A DNA stretch of 64,000 bases from Gemmatirosa kalamazoonensis (lineage in GTDB: Bacteria > Gemmatimonadota > Gemmatimonadetes > Gemmatimonadales > Gemmatimonadaceae), in the NCBI RefSeq assembly GCF_000522985.1, contig NZ_CP007128.1:3456220-3520219 (forward strand). The letters are read 5' to 3'. A model generated the notes under the pieces. The model was not told where the DNA came from, did not search any database, and saw only the letters and a program-made list of their open reading frames with translations. Numbering within the stretch: the first letter of the stretch is position 1; each line of letters begins with the position of its first letter. Positions 44,233 through 51,821 of this stretch are shown here, one piece after another. The position numbers and the translations under genes were made by a program.

Positions 44233-46014
44233 TCACCGGCGATCCCGGCGGTCGGACCAGAGGATGGAGAGCACCATCCACAGCCCGAGCGCACCCGCGA
44301 GCACGAACCCGGCCGTGCCTAACGAGCGGCGGTACGGCAGCAGCATCGCGCTCGCGATGAGCAACCCGGCGAGCACGACGCCGGAGAAGATGCGGTTCGC
44401 GACCTTCTGCAGCGCCGACGTGAGCTGCGTGACCTGCGGCACCTCGACTCGGGTCGCGAACTCGTTGCTCGCCAGCCGCTGCGTGATGAGGTCGAGCCGG
44501 TGCGGCAGGGACGCGACGAGGTTGCCGCCCTCCGACGCGAGCTGCATGAGCCGCCGCGGGCTCAGCTCGCGCCGCGCGCGCTCCGCCATCACCTGATTGC
44601 CGAAGTCGCGGATCGTCTCGATGGGGTTGTACGTCGCGTCGAGCGCGCGCGTGACGGCGTCCAGGTTGAACATCGCCTTCGCGAGCAGCGTCAGCTCCGC
44701 GGGAAGTCGCAGCCCGCGCTGGAAGGAGATGTTGATCAACTCGTACAGCACGCTCCCGATCTGGACGTCGCCGACCGTGAGGTCGTAGTTGCGCGCCATG
44801 AGCGACGCGATCTCGCGCACGTACCCCGCGCGGTCGAAGCCCGGCAGCGTCTGCCCGATCTCGATGAGCGTCTCCGCCGCGTCGTCGCCGCGGTTGTCGG
44901 CCACGTCCAGCATGAGCCGCACGATCTGCTCGCGCAGCGACGTCGGAAGCCGCGCCGTCATCCCGAAGTCGATGAGCGCGAGCTTCGCGTCGATCTCCGG
45001 CGGCTGCGGCGCGGCGCGCTGCTGCGCCTGCGACTCCATGCGCGCGAGCGGTGTCGCGGCCTCGCGCGGCACGGCGCGGCGATCCCTCTCGCGCGCCTCG
45101 GTCGGCGTCGGCGGGTTCTCCGTCGACGGCAGCACGACGAACACGTTTCCCGGATGCGGGTCGGCGTGGAAGTGCGCGTCGAGCACGATCTGCTTCAGGT
45201 ACGCGCGCGTCAGCTCGTCGGCCACCGGCGCGAAGTCGTGCTCCAGGCGCGCGAGCGGCGAGACGGCGTCGATCTTCACGCCGCGTATGCGCTCGGTGGT
45301 GAGCACGCGCTCGGTGCTGTACGCCTCGATCACGCGCGGCACGAGGATGCGCGGGAAGTCGGCGAGCGAGCGGCGAAACGTCATCGCGTTGCGCGCCTCG
45401 ACGCGATAGTCCAACTCGTCGGCGAGCGCGCGCTCGAGCTGCTGCACCACGCCCACCATGTCGACGCGCGCGCCGGCCTCGGTGTGCGCGGCGAGGAACG
45501 CCGCGAGCTCGTGAAAGAACTCCACGTCGTCCGCGAGCTGCTGCCGGATGTCGGGGCGCTGCACCTTCACGACGACGGGCCGCCCGTCGCGCAGCCACGC
45601 CGCGTGCACCTGTCCGAGGCTGGCGCTGCCGAGCGGGTCGTGCTCGAACTCCGAGAACAGCTTGCCGATGCGTCCGCCCAGCTCCTCCTCGACGGTGTGC
45701 TCGATGTCCGCGAACGGCACCGACGGCACGTCGTCCTGCAGCTTCTCCAGCTCGCGGATGTAGGCCGGCGGGAGGAGGTCGGGGCGCGTGGAGAGGACCT
45801 GACCGAGCTTCACGTACGCGGGCCCGAGCTCCACGAGCCGCTTACGGAAGCCTTCGGCCAGCTTCGCCGTGTCGCCGTCGAGCGCTCCGTCGTCCTCCGG
45901 CGGCTGCGCGAGCGCCTGGATTCCCTGCTGCTTGGCGAAGTCCGCCAGGCCGTAGCGGGTGAACAGCCCGATGGTCGCGGTGAGGCGCGGGAGATAGCGT
46001 GGGGTCAGAAGCAT
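44233..46014 (-). CDS. ABC1/UbiB-family atypical kinase
   Basis: Protein of 593 aa. The family signature KxGQ is AYVKLGQVLSTRPDLLPP, the A-rich loop is DPLGSASLGQVHAAW, the VKVQRP strand carries the Lys, and HADPHPGNVFV plus LIDFGM form the catalytic and metal sites. A Pro/Arg-rich insert lies between them (STENPPTPTEARERDRR). Two C-terminal helices (IFSGVVLAGLLIASAMLLPY and AGFVLAGALGLWMVLSILW) anchor it in the membrane. UbiB-type proteins support quinone synthesis, probably by ATP-driven extraction of lipid intermediates. Confidence 0.93.
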   Translation of the reverse strand: MLLTPRYLPRLTATIGLFTRYGLADFAKQQGIQALAQPPEDDGALDGDTAKLAEGFRKRLVELGPAYVKLGQVLSTRPDLLPPAYIRELEKLQDDVPSVPFADIEHTVEEELGGRIGKLFSEFEHDPLGSASLGQVHAAWLRDGRPVVVKVQRPDIRQQLADDVEFFHELAAFLAAHTEAGARVDMVGVVQQLERALADELDYRVEARNAMTFRRSLADFPRILVPRVIEAYSTERVLTTERIRGVKIDAVSPLARLEHDFAPVADELTRAYLKQIVLDAHFHADPHPGNVFVVLPSTENPPTPTEARERDRRAVPREAATPLARMESQAQQRAAPQPPEIDAKLALIDFGMTARLPTSLREQIVRLMLDVADNRGDDAAETLIEIGQTLPGFDRAGYVREIASLMARNYDLTVGDVQIGSVLYELINISFQRGLRLPAELTLLAKAMFNLDAVTRALDATYNPIETIRDFGNQVMAERARRELSPRRLMQLASEGGNLVASLPHRLDLITQRLASNEFATRVEVPQVTQLTSALQKVANRIFSGVVLAGLLIASAMLLPYRRSLGTAGFVLAGALGLWMVLSILWSDRRDRR

Positions 46015-46070
46015 CTCCCGCGCCGGGAGCAGTAAGCGTGCCCTTCCGCACCGCGAGACTCACACGAGCG

Positions 46071-47411
46071 TCACTTGCGCGTGACGGGGCGGTCCGGCAC
46101 CGGCGGCAGCGAGACGTTAGGCGCGGACACCGGCGGGATGCCGTTGCCCTCCACGAGGCCGCCCCGCGCCACGAGCTGCGCGGCGAGCACCGTCTGGATC
46201 ACGCCGGTGATGTTGTTCGTCGTCGAGTCGGCGGCGCCCTTTCCGTCGCTGGAGATGGTCACCAGCTTCGCCTCGGCGAGCGCGCCGGCGATCGCGGGCG
46301 CGATCTGCGGCAGCATCTCGATCTGGCGGTAGCGGAAGTAGCTCTCGCCGCCGGCGGCGATCGCGGCGTTCACCTTCTCGATGCTCTCCGCCTGCGCGGC
46401 GGCGATGGTCTTGATGCGGATCGCCTCCGCCTCGGCGGCGGCCTGCGCCTCGATGCGCACCCGCTCGGCGTCGGCGCGCGCCTGAGCGATCTGCGTCGCG
46501 TCGAGCTCCGCGACGCGCTGCACGCCTAACGCCTCCTGCTTCTTCGCCTCGGCCTGCGCGATGAGGGCCGCGTTCGCGGCGCGCGTCTGCTCCAGCTCGC
46601 GCTGCTTGTCCGAGATCACGCGCTCGGCCTCGAGCTGCGCCTCGCGCGCGCGGCGCGTCTGCGTGGCGGCGACGATCTCCGCGTTCGCCTGCGCCTCGGC
46701 CGCGCTCTGGCGGCGGCGCGCCTCGGCCACCTCCGACTGCACGACCTTGATGTTCAGCGAGTTGAAGATGAGGCCAAGGTCGGTGAGCTCGCGCGAGCAC
46801 GCCTTGCGGATGATCACGGCGAGCGGGTCGTCGTCGTCCTCGACAGCCATCACGGCATCGTGCGCCGAGGGGATCACCTCCACCGACTGGCGCGCGGCGA
46901 GGGCGGTGGACGGCATCGGCGCCGGCAGCGCGCGCACCGTCGGCGCCGTCTTCGCGGAGAAGAGCTGGTCGTGCGTGAGCAGGTTGATGGCGCGGCGGCC
47001 GGAGCTCGAGAGGAGATCGGTGAGCGTGTTGAGCTGATCGGCGTCGGTCTTCGAGAAGAACCGGTTCGCCGCGGTCTTGATCAGCGCGTCCGTGTCGCCA
47101 ACCGACACGATGGCGCTCGCCAGGATGCGCACCTTGATGGGGCGCGGCACGCCGGCGTCGTCGAGGTCCGCCGTCTGGTCGGTGATGTCGAGGTCGACGT
47201 TGATCACCTTGCTGGAGATCGTCGTGCCCGTGGTGAGCAGCGGGATCTCCTTCGACTTGCCCGGGCCGCGGTAGATCACGGTGCCGCCGTGCAGCCAGCT
47301 CACGAGCCGGATCGTGCCCGCCTCCACGTTGCGCAGGAACGAGGCGACGATGAGCGGCACGACGAAGACGAGCGCGAAGACCACGACCGCGATCGCGATG
47401 AGGCTTTGCAT
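46071..47411 (-). CDS. flotillin-like SPFH-domain protein
   Basis: Protein of 446 aa. An N-terminal helix (LIAIAVVVFALVFVVPLIVA) is followed by an SPFH/band-7 domain (NVEAGTIRLVSWLHGGTVIY, GTTISSKVINVDLDI). A long Ala/Glu-rich coiled coil (AEARRRQSAAEAQANAEIVA and on to QAESIEKVNAAIAAGGE) and a QIAPAIAGALAEAKLVTI end are typical of flotillins (YqfA/FloA/YqiK class). Flotillins organise ordered membrane domains. The NfeD-like gene 13 nt upstream is the standard partner. Confidence 0.92.
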   Translation of the reverse strand: MQSLIAIAVVVFALVFVVPLIVASFLRNVEAGTIRLVSWLHGGTVIYRGPGKSKEIPLLTTGTTISSKVINVDLDITDQTADLDDAGVPRPIKVRILASAIVSVGDTDALIKTAANRFFSKTDADQLNTLTDLLSSSGRRAINLLTHDQLFSAKTAPTVRALPAPMPSTALAARQSVEVIPSAHDAVMAVEDDDDPLAVIIRKACSRELTDLGLIFNSLNIKVVQSEVAEARRRQSAAEAQANAEIVAATQTRRAREAQLEAERVISDKQRELEQTRAANAALIAQAEAKKQEALGVQRVAELDATQIAQARADAERVRIEAQAAAEAEAIRIKTIAAAQAESIEKVNAAIAAGGESYFRYRQIEMLPQIAPAIAGALAEAKLVTISSDGKGAADSTTNNITGVIQTVLAAQLVARGGLVEGNGIPPVSAPNVSLPPVPDRPVTRK

Positions 47412-47424
47412 GGTAGGGCGTCCT

Positions 47425-48123
47425 TCAGCCGTTAGGCTGCTGGGGGAAGAGTGCGCGCGGGCCGAGATAGGACACGGTGCAGCGGTGCCGCTCGCCGTCG
47501 ACGTCCTCGATGCGGAGCCGGTCGCCGGCGCGCACGCGCACGCCGAGCGCCCGGTCCTCGGGCCGCAGGGTACCGAGCACCTGCACGACCTGCCCGTCGA
47601 CGTCGACGGCGATGAGTCCCTCGCCGTTCGCGTCGAATCCGCTCGCCGCGCGGGCCTCGTCGAACAGCGTGCTCTCGAGGGTCAGCGCCGGCGAGGACGC
47701 GAACCCGAACAGGAGGTTCATCAGCGGCCGGATCGCGAACCGCTCGAACGCGAGCCCGGCGAGCAGCGCGACGACGAGCAGCACCATCCCGCCGAGCACC
47801 GTGCGCAGCAGGAGCCCCGCCGCGCCGAAGCCGAGCAGCGTCGCGAACACCAGCCGCGGCGTGGCGAGCGTCCAGAGCAGCGCCGACTGCGCCCCGCCGG
47901 CGAGCCCGTGGCCGACACCGTGAGCGTGTCCCGCGTCGTGCCCGTGCGCGGCGTGGCCGGCATGGCCGTGTCCCGCATGGCCGTGGCCCCCGTGACCGTG
48001 GCCGCCGTGGCCGTGACCACCGTGACCGTGCGACTGGCCGTGGCCGTGGTGCCCGATCGATCCGAGCGCCATGACGGCGAGGCCGGCACCGCCGAGGGCG
48101 AGGCTGAACGTGTAGATGTCCAT
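47425..48123 (-). CDS. NfeD-like membrane protein with a His-Gly-rich tract
   Basis: Protein of 232 aa from ATG 48123; a GTG at 48162 would add 13 residues. Order: one helix (MDIYTFSLALGGAGLAVMAL), a tract of about 50 residues dominated by GH and GHG repeats, two or three helices (LVFATLLGFGAAGLLLRTVL, GGMVLLVVALLAGLAFERF), and a C-terminal OB-fold (GEGLIAVDVDGQVVQVLGTL, LRIEDVDGERHRCTVSYLGP). NfeD proteins pair with SPFH proteins such as the flotillin just downstream. The His-rich loop is not part of standard NfeD and should bind Ni, Zn or Co. Confidence 0.85.
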   Translation of the reverse strand: MDIYTFSLALGGAGLAVMALGSIGHHGHGQSHGHGGHGHGGHGHGGHGHAGHGHAGHAAHGHDAGHAHGVGHGLAGGAQSALLWTLATPRLVFATLLGFGAAGLLLRTVLGGMVLLVVALLAGLAFERFAIRPLMNLLFGFASSPALTLESTLFDEARAASGFDANGEGLIAVDVDGQVVQVLGTLRPEDRALGVRVRAGDRLRIEDVDGERHRCTVSYLGPRALFPQQPNG

Positions 48124-48330
48124 GGAAATGACGACGGGGACGGCCACCGTCGCGCCGAGCACGACGAGCGAACCGCCCCCGATGATACGCTGAGCATTGT
48201 ATCCACACTACGGCGTGCCCGAGCCAGACGTTTCACCGGCGCCCTGATGACCGGAGTGCGCCGAGCGCCGCCGGCGGGCATATTGGTGGGTTCGCCGGAG
48301 CCACCGACCGGCCCACCCGACGACTTTTCC

Positions 48331-49770
48331 ATGTACTTCGAGCGCATCTACGAGCCGTCCCTCGCCGCGGCGAGCTACCTGATCGGCGACCAGGCCACGG
48401 GCGAGGCGCTCGTCGTCGACCCGGTGCGGGACGCCACGCACTACCTCGACGTCGCCGCCGCCCACCGCCTGCGCATCACGCACGTGACCGAGACGCACAT
48501 CCACGCCGACTTCGCGTCCGGCGCCCGCGAGCTGGCGGAGCGCGCCGGCGCCCGGCTGCTGCTCTCCGCGGAGGGCGGCGCCGACTGGCAGTACGAGTTC
48601 GCCGCCGACGCCGGGGCGACGCTGCTGCGCGACGGCGACGAGTTCCAGGTCGGGCGGATCCGCGTCCGCGCGCTGCACACGCCGGGGCACACGCCGGAGC
48701 ACCTCACGTTCCTCATCACGAACGACGAGCGCGCCACGCAGCCGCTCGGCGCGATGACGGGCGACTTCCTGTTCGTCGGCGACGTCGGACGACCGGACCT
48801 GCTGGAGAAGGCCGCGGGCATCGCGGGAACGATGGAGTCCGGAGCGCGCACGCTGTTCCGATCGCTGCAGCGGTTCGCGGAGTTCCCGGACTACCTGCAG
48901 ATCTGGCCCGGCCACGGCGCCGGCTCGCCGTGCGGCAAGTCGCTCGGCGCGGTGCCGCAGTCCACGCTCGGCTACGAGCGCATCGCGAACTGGGCGCTGC
49001 AGATCGACGACGAGGACGCGTTCGTGCGCGCGGTGCTCGACGGCCAGCCCGAGGCGCCGCCGTACTTCGGCCTGATGAAGCGCATCAACCGCGACGGTCC
49101 CGCCACGCTCGGCGACCGCGCCGCGCCGCGACAGGTTCCGGCGGAGACGCTCGTGCACGCGCTGCGCGAAGGGCTCGTGATCGACGCGCGGTCGACGGAG
49201 CGGTTCGCGGCCGGCCACGTGCCGCGCACCGTCAACGTGCCGTTCGGCGCGAAGTTCGCGACGTGGGTCGCGTCGCTGCTTCCGTTCGATCGCCCGGTGT
49301 TCGTGGTGGCGGAGTCGGGGAGCGACGACCGGGTGGCGGAGGCGGCGCGCGCGCTCGCGCTCGTCGGCGTCGACGATTTCGGCGGGTGGTTCGATGCGCG
49401 CGTGCTCGACGTGTGGGCGGCGCGCCACGGGCCGCTGGAGAAGACGCCGCAGACGACGGTGAGCGAGCTGCGCGCGCGACTCGAGCGCGGCGAGGTCGCG
49501 GTCGTCGACGTGCGCAACGAGAGCGAATGGGAGGCGGGGCACCTGCCGGGCGTGACGCACGTGCCGCTCGCGCGGCTGGCGGAGGAAGTGGAGCGCGTGC
49601 GCGCGCTCGCGCACGACCGCCCGATCGTGGTGCACTGTCAGGGCGGGTCGCGCTCGGCCATCGCGGCGAGCGTGCTGCAGGCGAACGGCATGTCGCAGGT
49701 GGCGAACCTCGCTGGCGGCTACGCGGCCTGGCAGAAGGCGGGGCTGCCGGTGGAACGCGACGACGCCTAA
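48331..49770 (+). CDS. persulfide-dioxygenase-like metallo-beta-lactamase with two rhodanese domains
   Basis: Protein of 479 aa. The N-terminal half is an ETHE1-type MBL fold: THVTETHIHADFASGARELA (metal His), LHTPGHTPEHLTF, TGDFLFVGDVGRPDL and YLQIWPGHGAGSPCGKSLG. Two rhodanese domains follow. The first (about 275-370, VIDARSTERFAAGHVPRTVN) has VVAESGSDDR where the Cys loop should be, so it looks inactive; the second (about 380-475) keeps the active-site Cys in VVHCQGGSRSAIAA. Such BlhA/CstB-like enzymes oxidise glutathione or other persulfides to sulfite or thiosulfate. The stop TAA lies inside a GCCTAAC motif. Confidence 0.92.
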   Translation: MYFERIYEPSLAAASYLIGDQATGEALVVDPVRDATHYLDVAAAHRLRITHVTETHIHADFASGARELAERAGARLLLSAEGGADWQYEFAADAGATLLRDGDEFQVGRIRVRALHTPGHTPEHLTFLITNDERATQPLGAMTGDFLFVGDVGRPDLLEKAAGIAGTMESGARTLFRSLQRFAEFPDYLQIWPGHGAGSPCGKSLGAVPQSTLGYERIANWALQIDDEDAFVRAVLDGQPEAPPYFGLMKRINRDGPATLGDRAAPRQVPAETLVHALREGLVIDARSTERFAAGHVPRTVNVPFGAKFATWVASLLPFDRPVFVVAESGSDDRVAEAARALALVGVDDFGGWFDARVLDVWAARHGPLEKTPQTTVSELRARLERGEVAVVDVRNESEWEAGHLPGVTHVPLARLAEEVERVRALAHDRPIVVHCQGGSRSAIAASVLQANGMSQVANLAGGYAAWQKAGLPVERDDA

Positions 49771-49860
49771 CGGAACGGCGCGCACGCGCCCGCGGCGCGA
49801 GGTGTGCGGACTGGCCTGCCTCGCCGTACGATCGAACGAACGACACCGGAGAACGCACCG

Positions 49861-50595
49861 ATGACGGTCCCCACCGAGCCACGCGGTAGCCTCGACGCTT
49901 CGGCGCTCGCCGAGCTGAACGACCTGCTCGCCCTCGACCACGACGCGGCGGAGGCGTACACGATAGCCATCGGTGCGCTCACGAACGTCGGTCGGCGCGA
50001 GACGGTGATGCGGTTCCGCGCCGATCACGAGCGGCACATCGCTGACCTCACCCGCGTCATTCTTCGCCTCGGCGGCACGCCGGTCGAGCGCGCGCACATC
50101 GCCTCGGGCCCGTTCAAGCTCGCGATGCAGGCGCTCGGCGCGATGGGGAGCGACCGCGCGGTGATGCTCGCGTTCAAGACGAACGAGGCGCAGGTGTGCG
50201 AGAAGTACACGCGGGCCGCGACGCACGCGACGGAGTGGCCCGAGGCGATCTCGGAGATCGTGAGCGGCGCGGCGGACGACGAGGCGCGCCACTACGAGTG
50301 GGCGGCCGACCAGCTCGCGACGCTCGGCGTGGCGCCGGAGAGCGTGGCCGGCCGTGCGACGCGCGCGGCGGAGACGGTGCAGGCGCGGCTCGCCGACGGT
50401 GTCGAGGCGGCGGAGCGTCACGGGCGGCGCGGCCTCGAGGCCGCGCGCCGTGGGGCGGCGGCGCTGCGCGAGCGGCTCCCCGAGCGGATGCCGCAGCGGC
50501 CGTCGAACCGCGTGCTGGCGGTGGGCGCGATCGCGGCCGGCGTCGGCTTCCTCGTCACGACTGCCGTCGCGAGGGCGCTGCGCGCCCGGCGCTGA
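49861..50595 (+). CDS. ferritin-like (DUF2383-type) protein with membrane tail
   Basis: Protein of 244 aa. Residues 15-165 form a four-helix ferritin-like bundle: LNDLLALDHDAAEAYTIAIG, VMRFRADHERHIADLTRVIL, FKTNEAQVCEKYTRAAT and ISEIVSGAADDEARHYEWAA. Asp/Glu and His sit at helix positions suited to a di-metal site. The C-terminal part is an Arg/Ala-rich helix ending in a hydrophobic segment (AVGAIAAGVGFLVTTAVARA) and basic tail. The DUF2383 match is by pattern. It may protect against oxidative or metal stress. Confidence 0.8.
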   Translation: MTVPTEPRGSLDASALAELNDLLALDHDAAEAYTIAIGALTNVGRRETVMRFRADHERHIADLTRVILRLGGTPVERAHIASGPFKLAMQALGAMGSDRAVMLAFKTNEAQVCEKYTRAATHATEWPEAISEIVSGAADDEARHYEWAADQLATLGVAPESVAGRATRAAETVQARLADGVEAAERHGRRGLEAARRGAAALRERLPERMPQRPSNRVLAVGAIAAGVGFLVTTAVARALRARR

Positions 50596-50654
50596 GCCAC
50601 GTGGGGCGCCGGGCGCCGGCTCCAAGCGGCGCCCCGCGGTAGGTAGATTGGGGC

Positions 50655-51746
50655 ATGGAAGCGAAACGAACCCCCGCCAAGGCGCTGCGCGACGCGTCGA
50701 GCGTGGCCGGCGGCACGCTGAGCGGCGCGCGTCTGCTGGAGCCGCGTCCGACGTTGGAGCGCCCGGCACCGGCCCGCGACCCGCACCACGACGGCTCGCT
50801 GGAGCGCAACCCGGGCACGGCACTCGACCTGGACGTGGTGCGCGCGCTCCGCGTGAACCGGAGCGCCGTCGAGCGCCGGGCCGCGACGATCCCGACGCGG
50901 CGCACGGTGAAGAAGCAGTGGCAGGCCGCGTGGCTGCTGCGCGCGATCACCTGCATCGACCTCACGACGCTGTCGGGCGACGATACGCCGAGCAACGTGC
51001 TGCGGCTGTGTGCGAAGGCCCGCCGCCCCGTGCGCCCGGACCTGCTCGAGGCGCTCGGCGTCGCGCAGCTGAACATCACCGTGGGCGCGGTGTGCGTGTA
51101 CCACCGCTACGTCGCCACGGCCGTGGAGGCGCTGCGCGGCACGAGCATCCCGGTCGCCGCGGTGTCGACGGGCTTTCCGGCGGGGCTGTCGCCGCTGCGC
51201 GAGCGCATCGCCGAGATCCGCGCCTCGGTGGACGACGGCGCGACCGAGATCGACATCGTCGTCACGCGCGCGCACGTGCTGCGCGGCGAGTGGAACGCGC
51301 TCTACGACGAGGTGGCCGCGTTCCGCGAGGCGTGCGGCGACGCGCACCTGAAGGCGATCCTCGCCACCGGCGAGCTGGCGACGCTCACGAACGTGGCGCG
51401 CGCGAGCGAGGTCGCGATGATGGCCGGCGCGGACTTCATCAAGACGTCGACGGGCAAGGAGCCGATGAACGCGACGCTGCCCTACGGCGTCGTGATGTGC
51501 CGCGCGATCCGGGCGTACGAGGAGCGCACCGGCTACAAGGTCGGGTTCAAGCCCGCCGGCGGCATTCGCGCGGCGAAGCAGGCGCTCGAGTACGAGTACC
51601 TCATGAAGGAGGAGCTCGGCGATCGCTGGCTCAAGCCGGACCTGTTCCGCCTGGGCGCGAGCGCGCTGCTCACCGACATCGAGCGGCAGCTCGAGCACTT
51701 CGTCACCGGGCGCTACTCGGCGGCGCATCGTCATCCCATGGTCTAA
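50655..51746 (+). CDS. deoC: deoxyribose-phosphate aldolase
   Basis: Protein of 363 aa, about 100 longer than E. coli DeoC because of an N-terminal extension (residues 1-95). Core motifs are CIDLTTLSGDD, VGAVCVYHRYV, VAAVSTGFPAG, EIDIVVTRAHVLRGEW, LKAILATGEL and the Schiff-base lysine in ADFIKTSTGKEPM, then VGFKPAGGIRAAKQAL. It splits deoxyribose-5-phosphate to glyceraldehyde-3-phosphate and acetaldehyde. The next gene, an aldehyde dehydrogenase, probably oxidises the acetaldehyde. TAGATT (50644-50649) lies so close to the ATG that a leaderless transcript is possible. Confidence 0.95.
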   Translation: MEAKRTPAKALRDASSVAGGTLSGARLLEPRPTLERPAPARDPHHDGSLERNPGTALDLDVVRALRVNRSAVERRAATIPTRRTVKKQWQAAWLLRAITCIDLTTLSGDDTPSNVLRLCAKARRPVRPDLLEALGVAQLNITVGAVCVYHRYVATAVEALRGTSIPVAAVSTGFPAGLSPLRERIAEIRASVDDGATEIDIVVTRAHVLRGEWNALYDEVAAFREACGDAHLKAILATGELATLTNVARASEVAMMAGADFIKTSTGKEPMNATLPYGVVMCRAIRAYEERTGYKVGFKPAGGIRAAKQALEYEYLMKEELGDRWLKPDLFRLGASALLTDIERQLEHFVTGRYSAAHRHPMV

Positions 51747-51750
51747 CGAC

Positions 51751-51813
51751 CGCTGCGTGGCTGCGTCGCTGCGTAACGGCACGCAGCAGACGCAGCGACG
51801 CAGCCACGCAGCG
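51751..51813. repeat. perfect 24-bp-stem hairpin of CTGCGTGG units after deoC
   Basis: Arms at 51751-51774 and 51790-51813 are perfect reverse complements, made of CTGCGTGG/CTGCGTCG units, with a 15-nt loop. It starts 5 nt after the deoC stop and ends 8 nt before the aldehyde dehydrogenase start. Confidence 0.9.
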
Positions 51814-51821
51814 AACACGAC

